Assembly (NCBI GenBank): GCA_002794785.1
Contig: NBBA01000013.1
Coordinates: 558,001 to 622,000, forward strand
Length of the DNA stretch: 64,000 nt
Reading direction: 5' to 3'
Origin: Coniferiporia sulphurascens
Taxonomy: Eukaryota; Basidiomycota; Agaricomycetes; Hymenochaetales; Hymenochaetaceae
The position numbers and the translations under genes were made by a program. Under the pieces are notes generated by a model, which worked only from the letters and a program-made list of their open reading frames with translations, had not been told where the DNA came from and made no database searches. Shown here piece after piece: positions 21,751-34,918 of this stretch (position 1 is the first letter of the stretch; each line of letters opens with the position of its first letter).

Positions 21751-24700
21751 ATGTTCTGGAAGTATGTTGGTTTCTTCAGCTTTGTTGCGGACGATGAACT
21801 CAGCGTTTGCGCAGGTTCGGGTTTCATGACACTTCGACCATAGACGCGCTGCTCGACAAGGAAGAGGTATCTCTAGAAGCAATATTAGACGAGGACGACC
21901 TCCTTCAGGAATGCAAATCTCAAAATACGCGCCTCATCGATTATTTCCAGAGGGTAGATGTTTTGCAACGATTGTTTGGGTATGTGTCGGGGAATATCGA
22001 GGGGGATGGGCTGGGGGAATTTCGGTGAGTGTGCACATGTTCTTAATATATACGGAAACGTAATGCCTTTTCATTTAAGATATCCCTATGTCGCAACGGA
22101 AGTACTCTGCAGTGAAATTTGGTCTATCGTGGAAACGTGTCTAAACAATGGAAGCCAAATATTAACCCCTTTCTGGGACTCTGTATTAGACAAAAATCCA
22201 GAGGACATGAAGACGCAGAGTGTCATGGCATCGCACTTTGCCAAAATTAACGCCACCTTTTTACTCAAGAAGCCCGCCGAGGTAACGTTGGCAGATTGCA
22301 CTAGACGTCTCCGAGGCAGACCATATCCCGCAGATGCTAGCGTTCACACAGGCCCAGCCGGCTGTAGTGGAACGCATACTCAGGCATATTGAAACACCTG
22401 CCATCGTCGACCTACTGGTTCGAATAATCCAGCTGGACGAAGTGCCGGCATGTGCCGGCGTACTTGAAGTACGTGAATGTCCACGGTTCATCATGGACGA
22501 GTTCTCTTGACGAGACGGCATGTAGTGGCTCTCTACGGAACGTTTAATACCCCGACTGGTGGACCTGTTATCGCCTAATAACTCGGAGTCCATGCATGCA
22601 ACTGTGTCCGAATTGGTCAAAGGGATAATATCCATGTCCGCACCTTCCCCCGGAGCAGGCATCACCGATGGACTGCAAAATGGTCCGGCATCAAATCTTT
22701 TCGCTCGGCAGCTAGCACGAAGGGAAAACATAGAAAGACTTGTCGGCTTCATGCTTGACGACTTCTCTTTCGAGATGGAGCTTTTGAGTGATGCCAAGAA
22801 GGAATTGACAAACGGCTCCGGTGCCGAAAGCAAGGAGTCGCTTCCGTCAAATCCAGCTTCGGCACCTTCCCCTTCGTCCTCTTCGCCACCTATACCCAAC
22901 ATTGACACTGCAACTTCTTCTGGAACGCATGCGATATCCATAATAATTGAACTTATTCGGAAGAACAACTCAGATTATTTTGAGCCGTATCTATTCCATA
23001 CTCTTCGGAATCGTCTGATTCAGATACAGCAACAAATGCACGTTCAGAGCGACGAGGGGCGTGAAGCTTTAGAGCAGGCTTTCAATGAGATGGTAGACAG
23101 AATGGGTGTTGTCCATTTTGGCCCCATGCTCGAAATTATGTGCGAACGGCTTGAAGGCTTTCAACAGCTATTACACAAACCGCGGCTATCGGTATGTCAT
23201 TCGGACATTTCCTTGGGAATACTAATAGTTAAGCAAAGGATTCCTAGGTCGAGATGATTCCGACAACAATTGGCCTTTTAACGCCCTTGACATTTGAGAG
23301 ATTCAGAATATGCGAGCTATACGCTGAACTTCTGCACTGCTCGAATATGTCTTTGCTAAATCGTCCACCGGAGTTTGACAACTTATATGACGACGAAGGC
23401 CGGTTAAAGGGTGGTTTATCAGCGCTGGAGGACCTAGCGCGTGTAATTTCGATCGGATCCGGGAGCGACGAGCAAGGGAATATGGATGACGATGTAGATG
23501 AAATGGAACCGGCACAGGAGCTGCCTATCTCTGTCGCATCCGCCGATTTATCTGTACTGGAGTATTCCGACGATGATGAGGACATGAGCGCAGGTGACGA
23601 CCATAGTAGCACCGAGGACGATGTCATGGAGGAGATCGACATGAACGAGGAGTCTCATTTTACTTCGCCCCCGCCAGTATCTCCCCGTGATGAAGAACCG
23701 TTGGAACACCCTCCAATGATAGTCCCTTCATCGCCCAATGCTACGTCCCTTCCGTCTCCGAGCGAAATTGCCGCGCATAGCACAGCTCTAGCACGTAGCC
23801 GAGCTATGTCGTCCTCTCGGTCGGAATCTGATAGGTCATCCGTCATTTCTCGACCAGCATCTGCAGGCTCGCGGCGGAGTTTGAAACGATCCGAGATCGC
23901 GGAAAAGTCAGGGTATCTACCTATTGGTGATAAACTCAAGCAACGCTTCGCGGAGACGAGAGTGCTTTCTATTTTATTGGTATGTAGCAACGTTGCATAC
24001 CACAGATTCTGGCATAGGTCCTGATGGTTATAAAGGATTTGTTCTTCTCTTTTCCATGGAATAATTTTCTACATAGTGTTGTGTATGACCTCCTTCACCA
24101 GATCCTTACAGGTCGTGTGGATCGGGGCATGAACCGGGAACTTACTATCGCGCTATTCAGAGACGGCCGGCTTCTCAATCGTATCGTTGAAGCTCAAAAG
24201 CGTAACGATATGGAAAGGTGTGATAATAAATCCACTCTTCCACTCGTTTATTAACGTGTAGCAAACATAGCGCAAGGCTCAGACATGTCCGATTAGGTTA
24301 TATGGGCCATCTTACTCTGATTTCTGAGGATGTGATCGGCGCTCTCGAACACTATCCCCCCGAACTCAAGCTCCTTCTGGCCCAATACGCTCCCCAGCCA
24401 GATTGGGATGATTATGTTGGCGGACGGTATCATGAGACGAAGGTCAAGGATACGAGTCTTTTGGGAGGTGGAAAGCCGGTAGTGACACCTGGTGCGACGC
24501 GTGGGGCGACAAAGTGGAAAGTTGACGAGGCTGAGATCGCCTCTGCTCCACCCCAAGCGTCCAATGGAATAGAGGCATCGGACGCGAGCGAATCGACATC
24601 TGAGATGAAGGGCGAGTTCAAAAGAACCACTAGGCTCACGAGAGAATCAAGTGCAGATTTCGGCATCGCACCCATGGGCCACGAAGAGGATTTGGATGAT

Positions 24701-25417
24701 GCGACAGGTCCTCCTCAGGTAAAACATTCGTACTAGCCTTATTTACAAATGCTAATTGCCGCAGTTTGCGAGCTACCTTGCTCAGGCGATGTCAACCCAT
24801 ATCACTTCGTCTTCGGACGACGGTTCCGACGATGATGACGATGATGGTGCCTGGTTATCTCACAACTTGTTCGATCCTGCTGAACCTCCCGTCTCAGCAC
24901 GTAGTCGCTCATCAAACAGGAGACCGTTAGATCCTGGTGGTTTCGATGTATGACCCCTTTCACTCTTAAAGTATGAAAAGCATATGCTGAGTAAACGTAT
25001 AGGATGCGTTCTCGCCGAGTACATTCACGGCGGGCCCTAGCACCACGGATGCTTTCGACGATAACTTCTCTTTCGTGGTAAGCGGCTGAAGCGTTTGTTT
25101 TCGTAATTCTTCTTATCTACATCGTGTGTTAGGATGATGGCTTTGGTCCATTTTCCGATGCTGCTGCCGCCCCGACCTCTGATGGCGACCCTTTCTCGTT
25201 TCCCAGTATCACCGAAGACGCTGATGACGCCTCTTTCGAAAATTATGGCGATTTCGGTGATTTCCAAAGTGGCGATGGCGAACTTACGCCAACGGGTGGT
25301 AGTTGGTCCTTCGCAAGTGATACGAGCATCAGCTCTGGCTCAGACGAGGCTGAGGTCATTGAAGCCGACCACATCTCAAATTCGAACTCTCCTAAGAGCC
25401 TTCGGACAGACTCGTAA
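21751..25417 (+). CDS. SAPS-domain protein (Sit4/PP6 phosphatase regulatory subunit)
   Basis: Homolog of yeast Sap155/185/190 and animal PPP6R subunits, which direct the Sit4/PP6 phosphatase in TOR and cell-cycle signalling. The first exon is 11 nt (ATGTTCTGGAA) and splices to give MFWKFGFHDTSTIDALLDKE, the conserved SAPS N-terminus. It continues with EDDLLQECKSQNTRLIDYF and the helical SAPS core (HFAKINATFLLKKPAE, VVERILRHIETPAIVDLLVR). Two acidic low-complexity insertions and a disordered Ser/Asp-rich C-terminus follow. The end is about 24 residues after GGSWSFASDTS, at TAA 25415-25417. Length is about 1,050 residues, and exons join cleanly. The number of paralogs is unknown, so no specific yeast name is given. 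Confidence 0.92.
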
Positions 25418-25602
25418 ATACGCAATCGCTCGTAATACGTACATAGTAGATGCACTTTGTAATTCGCCTCTATATATATGTATTTCATGTGCTACTGCAC
25501 CCTCGGCCTTCGTCAACCCTTGAAGAGGCTTTGCAATACGCTGTTAACGACGAGCGTAGCAGCATCTGCGACCTTTGACTGGGAGGTTGTGGGCCCCGAG
25601 AG

Positions 25603-26629
25603 TCATTCCGGCTTGAATTGATAGCCCGATTCACGCTGGATGGCAGTGAACTCGATACTGCTCAGGCTTTCTCCCGAGGATGCACTGAGCTCTGCAATGA
25701 CCTCGTCTCCCGGTACGATGGGTCCGACACCGGACGGAGTCCCTGTCAGGATCAGATCGCCCTCCTGTGGACTCTTACATTAGCATGTTGCCTTTTAATA
25801 ATAAAGGACAAGTAACCTCGAGCGCCATGATGGATGAGATGTGCTCAATGAGCTTAGGAATGGGAAAGATCATATCGGACGTCGTGCCATTTTGCTTGAA
25901 TGCACCATTGACCTGGCGTGAAACGATCCATCATATTTACTTTCTGAGGAGTCGTCCAGGGTAAATACCTTGAGCCAAAGCTTCAGGTTATGAGGGTCAG
26001 ACACAGACGAGCGGGGAATGAAAGGCCTTAATTACGTTTAAAAGGCAAGTCTAGATGAGATAGATGCAAGCAACACACCCGATAGGCGTGAATGAGTCAA
26101 AGCCCTTAGCTGCGGACCATGGCAAGCCCTTTTTCTTGACTGCTTCTTGCATGTTCCGGGCGGTCATATCTATCGCAAGGGCTGTGCAAGCACGGAGATT
26201 CGTTTGGACAATATGCATGCAAAAAATTTACGGCATGCGTACCGTACCCAGCAACATGCGCATCCGCCTGCGAGGCTGGGATGTCTCGTCCGCCTTTTCC
26301 AATCACCACTCCGAGCTCGACTGTATGGATTAAGCGCGTTCGCGGTTAAGTGCGTGTATACGAAGTAAAGCAGTAAAGCGGACCTTCATGGTGAGCGACA
26401 ACACCGAGCGGTATCTCGATCTTCCCGCCCGATGGCAGATAGCTCGTCGTGGGCTTGAGGAAGAAGAACGGCTCCTTAGGCACCGTGTTGTTCAGTTCCT
26501 TGACATGTTCTGCATAGTTCCGACCAATAGCAACAATCTGGTGGGTAAATGTCCGTCAGGGACATACATTCCTCGCAAAGAATGCTGCAGCACCTTCTTT
26601 CCTGTGCGGGCAAACGAAGCGGCCGCCAT
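25603..26629 (-). CDS. FAHD1: Fumarylacetoacetate hydrolase-domain protein, FAHD1 type
   Basis: FAH-fold enzyme of the acylpyruvase/oxaloacetate decarboxylase group, probably mitochondrial or cytosolic. It starts MAAASFARTGKK and, after an intron of about 56 nt, reads IVAIGRNYAEHVKELNN and FFFLKPTTSYLPSGG. Metal-binding residues are in HHEVELGVVIGKGGR (the E-x-E pair) and YALAIDMTARNMQ (Asp). The end is EEGDLILTGTPSGVGP, then ESGYQFKPE and a TGA at 25603-25605. Several introns split it. The product is about 250 residues, close to the usual FAHD1 length. FAHD1 enzymes are known to cleave acylpyruvates and decarboxylate oxaloacetate; which applies here is not visible. It is divergent from STT4. 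Confidence 0.88.
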
Positions 26630-27283
26630 AAGTGAGCAGGATTTACCAGTACGTGGCGGTAGGCGGATACTTTATAGTCAGTCTCTCAATGTCGACCCAG
26701 AAACGAGGACGCTTTCGGGCCGGTTTGAAGCTCACGAAAAGTGCGCTCATTCGCTAATAAATAAAGGCCTTCGAGAAAGAAAAAGTCAAAGCGGGGGATA
26801 GCTCCGGGAGGTTTTGTACTAAACGCGAACGCAGTCTAGTAACTATAATTCATTGATATCAACAGAATCTTAGAAAGGTACGTCGCGAAATGCTCGAGTC
26901 GAAACCATTTCAACACACTACGTCCATCGCCACCTACTATGAGATAGTACATGCGGTAGATTGCGCCTGTACCTAGTTTTCTTCCGTTTGACAAATATAC
27001 TGGCCTATCGCTGTGCTCAAGTTAAACTTGATCGGACGTCTCTTTTCAGTATGAATCCGCTGTGGTCATCGCTGCAGATTGAGAATAACCTGTTCAAACG
27101 CATGTTCAGTGGAGAAAACTCAGAAAAGTGCTACCATTTGCGCGGAGGATGAGCATCCGAAATTACGTCATACTTTATGCCATTGAATAACCACTTTTTC
27201 TCACGCCAGCGGTCACGTATTGTAAACGCGCTCAGCGCGTCTGGACTACTACGAGTACTAGTCCGCAGTGGCGCTGGTGAAGG
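26630..27283. promoter_or_regulatory. Divergent promoter region FAHD1 / STT4
   Basis: 654 bp between divergent start codons. It includes a 63-codon plus-strand frame (26961-27152) that matches no known family and precedes the true STT4 start; I treat it as leader or chance sequence. No repeat or RNA gene seen. Confidence 0.45.
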
Positions 27284-30200
27284 ATGGATTGGTGAGTCTC
27301 ATGTTATCTTTCGCTACACCTAGTAACCTTCGGTCTTTGCAGCCTCGAATTTTCAAATTTGCAGTCCCTCATCTACTCAGAGCTTGCGCGTAATATTGGG
27401 GAAAGCAAGGATGATGATTCTATCCGACCAGCGGTAGAGTTGGTCAAGTCTAACGTCGAAACCCGTACAGAAGCGGTAGACCCAGTCGCAAACGACAATG
27501 ACCCAACGTGTCGAATCTCCATGGTGAGCGAGTCAGATAAGTCACTAACGACGCCCTGATAATTTCCACAGCCTGCGTCAAGAGTCACTTGCCACATCGG
27601 CTTTGCCCAACTTGCTACGAACTTGCCCGCATCTCATGTAGACGGCACTTTTCCGATTCTCGTTGATATATTGCGTGAAATACCGGACATGGACTTTGAA
27701 CCGACATTAATATGGGATAGTAAGTCAGCAGCAGTCAATAAGTGTCCCTTGGGTGTTCATAAAGGTCCAATGATTTAGAGTGGGCCCTGCCCGACCAACT
27801 TGTCTCCAAAACCGTTTCTGCACTTCTCCGTTTCGCTTCATTATACCCGCAGTACAGGTCCGCTGCATCAAAGTCTATCCTGGAATTCTCTTCCAAAATA
27901 ATAGAACAACTCAAGACAGAACATTGTAAGTGCCAACGTGCCGCAGGATGTCTGTTTGTTGATACGGAATTGCCCACTAGCTAATATCGTACTAACGCAA
28001 TATGCGCCTTCCTTCCACGGTTTCTATCGTGCCATAATCTCGTCACCGTTCACGTGGTCTGTGGACGAGTGGACTCAACTTACTGCAAACTTGAAGAGTC
28101 TCCTCTTACCTGAAGTTGTGGATCATCTGAATGACTTGCTCCCTCAATATTTGCAAGTTGCTGAGGCCGAGTCTGAAGGCGGTCGCTTCGTCCAAATTTT
28201 TCTGTCGCGCTATGTTTCCCGGGACAGACCATTAACAGGATACTTCATTGTCTGTTGTGTCATGGAAATTATCTGGACCGTCTTAGCACAAACTCTGTCT
28301 CCCCCGCTGACCCACGAGACTTCATCAGATGAATCTCCAGTTTCTGAAGATGAAGAGGCTGCCGCTGCAAACAAGGTCTGGGAGCAGTTAATGCGCAAAG
28401 CCGTGGTAGATCAGAATATTACCGAGTCCTCTAAAGAGACACTTGAGAAAGTTTCTGGATATGCGATAAGGTGCTTCTCGGATCTTTTGGAGCAGATTGA
28501 AGATATGGACACAGAGCCTTCTCTTGACACTTATGCCTGGGAAACGATGTCGGAATCACTGGCACGTACAAGCCGTACTTCTCTTTTTTTCTTCCGCTAA
28601 ATTTTTTGAAAATACTTTTAAACAGAAATTAGCTTCAGTATGCTCCGTTGCTTTGCAAAATACAAACGACGATCTGTTGAGTCGGTTAAGGTTACTTCTC
28701 AGCGAAAATTCACCAGTATCGGAACACTTGGTCCAGGAGGCTGCGTTGAAGTCAACTACTGTCCTTGTACAGAAGTAAGGTGTTCACAAAAAAATCAATG
28801 CAGATCACTGAACATAGTTCGTTTCCAGCTTCCCAACTATTGCTTCGGTCATGTCGGGACATCTGCGTCGTTTTGTTACCTCACCTTTGTCCATTTTCGA
28901 GTACGAATTCGCATCGGAGACGCGTGCGCCACTGCCTCTCGCAGCTGCAGCGAAATGTCTTGCACTTTGCATTAAACTCGCCCCTGGTGACGATTTCATC
29001 ATGTCAAACATGTATTCACTCCTCAATTACATTTCCGCTACAAGCAAGGAATCGTATGAGGGTTCATGGAGCTCGCAGACCATGAATACGTCGAGCATGC
29101 AGCCTGAAGAGCACGCGGTACAGTCGCTGAAGACGGGTCTGCAAGCATTCAATGAAGAACAGCAGAGGCTTATCGGGATCAGCACAATATCCGTGGTGAC
29201 ATGTCTCGCTTTAGAGTTCAAGATGGATGAGGTTGGAATTCTCCCCAAAAAAAGATACAAGCCAACTGAAGTAGCCTTTTGTTATAGGTCACGCGTTTGA
29301 CCGTGTCGATGCTTCTGCAAAGGTTACGATCGGCTGAGCCAACTGTTGAAGCAACCATCGTCTACAATCTCGTTGACCTTGCCATCATTTCACCCGAGAA
29401 TACTTTCGTGGACATTATCAAAGCTTTTTCGGGTATCAATCGTTCGGCAAATCGGGATGATCCACGCTTTTCCAGTAATACTGTATGAAGTGCTCTTCAG
29501 AAAGTACTATCTTCCGAGATTAATTGCGTCTCCAGGTTATAGCCGCGCAGACTCGACTCGCCCAAGAGCTTCGCCGTCGGCCGGAGTATCGCGAAAGTTA
29601 TTTGATGGAATTACTCGGGCTGTTTATTGACAAGGGCATCGCCATTCAGAATGCCTCGGTCTTAGAGCAGCATTCAAAGGTTGGTGTAATTCGAGCGAAT
29701 TTGACTTATTAATACTACTAATACATTTCTAGATTGATGACATGGTTGATCAGCTCGGCTCACTGCTATTGCCCATCGACGCATTGTTGGCACATCCTGA
29801 CTTTAAACCGGCCATTGACGCTTCTCCTGAGACAATATCGCACTTCCGGAACCTGTGGTTTCTGAGTGTTTTATTTCATTTTACTAATGCAGAAGAACGA
29901 GGGGCACCTTCGGGAGAATGGCAAGTTGCCGTTTTAACACGAATTGCAACCAAAACGCCCCGTATCGTGTTAGAAGAGGTGCCTGACTTCGTAACGAGTA
30001 ATCTGGAATACAACACGGTCATCCGTCAAGAGTATGCGCAGATGGTTGGTGTTAACTTGACCTCGTTTCGTATATCAGCCACCCTGATTCATCCTCGATA
30101 GGCCATTTTCACACACCGTAATTTGCTTTTGAAACTGGTTCCTCTACGACACAGCGAAATACGGTCATTACTGCCTAGTCAAATCATTTTCCTTTTGACA

Positions 30201-33200
30201 ATGTACGACCTCGAGGCAATGCGTTCTTCTGTCGGCATGACATCGTCGCTCCCCTCGTATTTCATTAATGAGAGCGTAAACAAGCATACCGCCCTCTCGA
30301 CATGTATGGATGCAGTAGTAGACAAAGTGGGTATTGCTCACAAGTTATTGACCTTGGTTCGGGGCTAAATCTTTTGTGTAGGTTATTCAGGTTGCCATTA
30401 TCGAGCTGAGCAGACAGGCCAACGAACACTCTCTGCCGGAAAGTATTTCAACGGAACTTCGTACTTTGCTTGTTTCTAGTTGTCACCGTGTTGCACACGC
30501 CCGTGATGTGTCGATGAAATATCTTAATCGTCTTCTCACATCCTTCCCCTCCTTGATGTATGATCCACCTCTAGTGTATGCGATGTTGGATGTTCTCTCC
30601 ATGTTACGCGGAGCGTGTGAGGGCGAATTCACCGATGAGGTATTGCTTATGTCTGAAAATTATAGATCTGTTACTGAGATATGTTTGTTTAAATTTCAGT
30701 TCGACCCGGTATACCGATTCCGCTCCGAATTGTCCGGTATCGAACTCGAGCTGTCGGATTCCTACAAGACCAGAAACGACATCCTACTTAGCCTGCATAC
30801 AAACGCCGATACTTGGTTCAGTCTCGCCCTGGCAAGAGCTCCGATCGAACTACAAGCTACTCTCCAGGTAACAATAGTTTAACCATCGCCCTGACATAAC
30901 CTCATGTCAATCTCGCAGAATTATCTTGTTGCGAATCAAGCGAATGCATCGATTAATTCTGTCGAGCTCGGCGCTTCTGTAGCTCTTCAGTTCGCGGGTG
31001 CAATCGGTCCTGCCGAACGAAAAATTGGTGAGTACGACATTGGCTTTATGAGTGGCCTTGCATTTTTTCTAACTGGATCTATGTTAAAAGCACCAATTTC
31101 TGGAACGTTGACGTGGAAACCAGATCGATCAAGGCTAGTGACCAAGCAGATCGCGCACAAGGAACGTTTTACGGGCGAAATAAATGGGCTCAGTCTCTCG
31201 GGAGGAGGTGGTAAGCGCTTTTCTTGCGGGCGTAGTAAGCTTGAAAATTTAAAGCCTGTTCAGTCAAAAACATCGCACCAAACAATGACGCATTCTTACA
31301 TGGCGGACCTAATCCGAGGAAGAAGATCGCGGATGCCTTAAAGGAAGTCCAAGCGAAGAATAGTCCAATGACAGTGTCCGAATTGAAGGAACTGCTCTTC
31401 CGGTGTGCGGCTTGCCTCGTACACGAAACGAAGGTCTGCCCTCGTAATATCATCTGTTATTATCTTGCTTATTCTATATCGTTCATTCCAAGTGCGACTA
31501 CGATCTGCTTCATCATCTTGTTGCTTTGCCATTCGCGGTGTTCAGTCCTTCCGTGGTTACATTAAGTATCGAAGTCTGGACGTGGGTCATTGGAGAACGT
31601 CCCGACTTGGAGATCCCTTTAATCATGGAAATCAACAATGCCTGGACTCTGACGATTAGACACAACACGGGCCTCTTCTCGGATGTTATGAAGTAAGGTG
31701 CAGTGGTGCTCAGGACGTATTTCAGTCACTGACTCTCCCTTTGCTGCAGCTATGCGGACCCATTCATTCACTCCGTCGAGTATAGTCCTACGGATAAAAC
31801 AATTATTGACCGCAATGCAGCCTCCGCTCGCAAGCTTTTAATTCCGCATGTCCTTATTTTGCAGATGCTCTTCAGCCGTTTCCAAGCAGCACGGTACCAC
31901 AAGCCTGGCCTGATGCTACTCATCCTAAGGCTGGTGCTTCGCTCAGCGCGCGAGCATAAGTTCATGAGGTTGGTAAACTACTCCGTTAGCCATTCCATAA
32001 TCTATAACTATTAAAACTATCTTATTTAGCTCGCATCCACTGGCTCGTGAGGCCCGGTTTTCATTCCTTCTTTTCGGTTTTGAGACGTTGAAGAGCTCAA
32101 AAATGGATTTGTTTTGCGAAAGCAAGCTCCGCGAAGCTTTATACCAGACGGCTTTCTCCTGGTTCTCGGCCCGCCCTCAGTACGTATATCCTCCAATGCG
32201 ATAGTATTTTCATTTGAGGAACTCGACACAGGTGGACATACGGGGCAAACCGGGTTCAAATTGAGGCTGACATAAAAATTCTTTCGGACTTCCTTTTGTT
32301 GCTGCAAGGTGACGTTATCAAGGCTTCATATTCTATCTCAAGTTCGTTCTATGCGACCGGGACCAGCAACCGAGGTCTGCACATACATATTTACATTTGT
32401 GGGGGAAGGCCCTCATACAGAGCTTCTGTTTAGATCTTAGAAGTGCTAATCGCCTTCTTCGCCTTCTTGTCGAAAACGAAATCTTTCGGCTCACAGTATG
32501 GGACAATCCTTCTAACGATATAAAACGTGGGGTCGACCATGCGGGACTAATGGAAAGGGCAATGGCTGAGGTGACGTATTTTTGTTATTCTCGTCGTTTC
32601 GGCATGTCCTAAACGTCTCAAAGGATAACTGGATCACCGAAGTTCGCACAGCTTGGAAGATTGACCCTGGCCTGGTTGTACACTTTTCCGAGCGTTTCAA
32701 GAATCTGACCGTTGAACGAGAGGCTGGGAGATGGATTCGGACACACACTCGGGAAGTTTTAGACCATCCAGATGCACTCCGATTCGTCGTCGGAGATAGG
32801 CTTGATCGAAGTGTTCAACGAGATTTGAAGGTGAAAACGCTTGCTTGATCTCGTGCATATATGCACCCTGGCTTATAACGTAAAACCGTACAGTTCGTCC
32901 TTTTGTGGGCTCCAGTAACACCCGTTATTGCGGTAACATATTTCGAGCCGCGATATTCGAATGACCCAGTGCTTTTGCAATACGCTCATCGTGTGCTTGA
33001 GCAGCATCCCGTTGGTGTTACCTTCTTTTTTGTCCCACAGATCGTACAATCCCTTCGCAACGATCCCTTAGGTATGGTTTGAATAAAGGGATGTTAAAGC
33101 GTACTAAATTGATTCGTCTAGGGTACGTCAAACGATTCATCTTTGAAACGGCGAAATTATCGCAGTTATTCTGTCACCAAATTATATGGAATATGAAGGC

Positions 33201-34918
33201 GAACTGCTACAAGGACGATGCCGCAGAAGTGGTATGTAAAATTAGGACATACTTGTGCACATCAGCCGCTAAATTTTCCTAAGGAGGACCCAATGAAGCC
33301 CCATCTTGATCATATGACCGATTTGGTTGTTAGCTCACTTTCAGGAGATGCTCGAAACTTCTACGATAGAGAGTTCGGGTTTTTCAACGAGGTCACGTCA
33401 ATTTCCGGAAAATTGAAGCCCTACATCAAGAAAAGCAAGCCCGAGAAGAAGGTTGGCTGTCTCCTGGTCAAGCCCTTGGCCTTGCTTACGATAAATGTTT
33501 AGGCAAAGATTGACGAGGAAATGGCAAAGATCAAGGTCGAAATCGGCGTATACTTGCCGAGTAACCCCGATGGAGTTGTGATCGACATTGATAGGAAATC
33601 CGGGAGACCACTTCAAAGTCATGCAAAGGTAAGCCCAATTATTAGCATGCACCCGGTTCGTGTCTCAACCTCCTCCGTAGGCCCCCTTTATGGCGTCGTT
33701 TAAAGTCCGGAAGGAGCGAGTTATCATCAGTCAAAACAATGACTCCGTTCTCGAAAATGATGCGGCAGGTACAGAAGCTCGAGAGGAACAAGACAGTTGG
33801 CAGGCTGCCATCTTCAAAGTCGGAGATGACTGTCGTCAAGACGTTTTGGCCTTGCAGGTCATTGCTATGTTCAAAAACATTTTTACCAGTGTCGGCTTGA
33901 ATCTCTACCTCTTTCCTTATCGCGTCACGGCAACTGGACCAGGGGTAGGTCTTTGGAATTTGTGCCCGAATATCTATCTAACGAAATTGACAGTGTGGCG
34001 TAATTGATGTTGTCCCGAATGCAACATCAAGAGATGAAATGGGCCGGGCTAAAATTAACGATTTGTTGGGCTTCTTTACAGCGAAATATGGAGGGGAGGA
34101 TACAATCGCTTTTCAACGTGCCCGTCTCAATTTCATCCAATCCATGGCAGCATATTCCGTCGCATGTTATATACTGCAGATCAAAGACAGGCACAACGGC
34201 AACATTATGATTGACGGCGAGGGTCACATCGTCCATATTGGTAAAGCTTCTCCGTTTTATTTCTGACCTCTGGCTGACCTTCGTCCCAAGACTTCGGATT
34301 TCTTTTCGACATAGATGAGTGCATTCGCTTACGTTTCTAACTAAATATCCTGACACTTCCGTCTTGGTCTGGGTTGTCTACGTCCTGGGGTGAGTTTTCC
34401 TTCTCATCTCTCCTTTCCACTTTGATGGCACTCAGTTTTACTAACGGACTCGATCTAGGGCATCAAATTCGAGCCGAACTCATTTAAGCTCAACCATGAA
34501 ATGGTGGTTCTCATGGGCGGAAGATATTCACGTGGATACGCCCTCTTCCAGCAGCTGACTGTCAAAGCTTTCCTTGCTATTCGTCCTCACGCAGAACAGA
34601 TTATCAGCACCGTCGAACTAATGCTGGGTACAAATCTGCCTTCGTTCAAAGGGGAGCCTACGATCAAGCGCCTAAGGGACAGGTTTGCCCTTGGGCTTAA
34701 TGAGAGGCAAGCAGCTGAGTGGATGATGAGTGTCGTCAAGAACGCGCATGAGAATATGCGAAGTGTTGCTTATGACGAATTTCAAAGGGTAGGTGCTATC
34801 ATGTCTTGTTCACTCTATCCTTTCTCACGGCTATTCTGTTGCAGCTACAAAATGGTTCGTTTGTTGGATGTTTGCTCAATGCTTATCTGACAAATTGCCA
34901 GGCATTCCATACAAGTGA
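27284..34918 (+). CDS. STT4: Phosphatidylinositol 4-kinase STT4 (PI4K type III alpha)
   Basis: Plasma-membrane PI 4-kinase making PI4P for PI(4,5)P2 and PKC/cell-wall signalling. The first coding exon is 8 nt (27284-27291), giving MDCLEFSNLQSLIY. A very long helical region is followed by a PIK/lipid-kinase-unique region and the kinase domain. The kinase has VGDDCRQDVLALQ, FQRARLNFIQSMAAYS, KDRHNGNIMID (catalytic loop), HIDFGFLFDI (Mg2+-binding DFG), FEPNSFKLNHEMVVLMGG and the C-terminus LQNGIPYK. Total is about 1,900 residues with several dozen introns, the normal STT4 scale. One intron right after DFGFLFDI appears to be AT-AC, followed by an 8-nt exon; without them the frame through the activation loop fails. 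I did not check every junction of the middle part. Confidence 0.9.
34315..34381 (+). other. STT4: Putative AT-AC intron in the STT4 kinase domain
   Basis: 67 nt, beginning ATGAGT and ending TCTAC, with a good branch site (TCTAACTAAA) at about 34336-34345. The expected protein reads DFGFLFDI-GPG-GIKFEP. The GPG segment is GTCCTGGG at 34382-34389, an 8-nt exon followed by a normal donor GTGAGT at 34390. There is no AG between the ATGAGT and GTCCTGGG, so no GT-AG intron can supply these residues. Confidence 0.65.

Noticed and set aside
26961..27152. STT4 start at the frame 26961-27152
   Set aside because: No family similarity; the 8-nt exon at 27284 joins to the conserved N-terminus.
34317..34400. 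Normal GT-AG intron from the GT at 34319
   Set aside because: No AG acceptor precedes GPG-encoding GTCCTGGG, and joining directly to the later acceptor gives the wrong frame and loses conserved residues.
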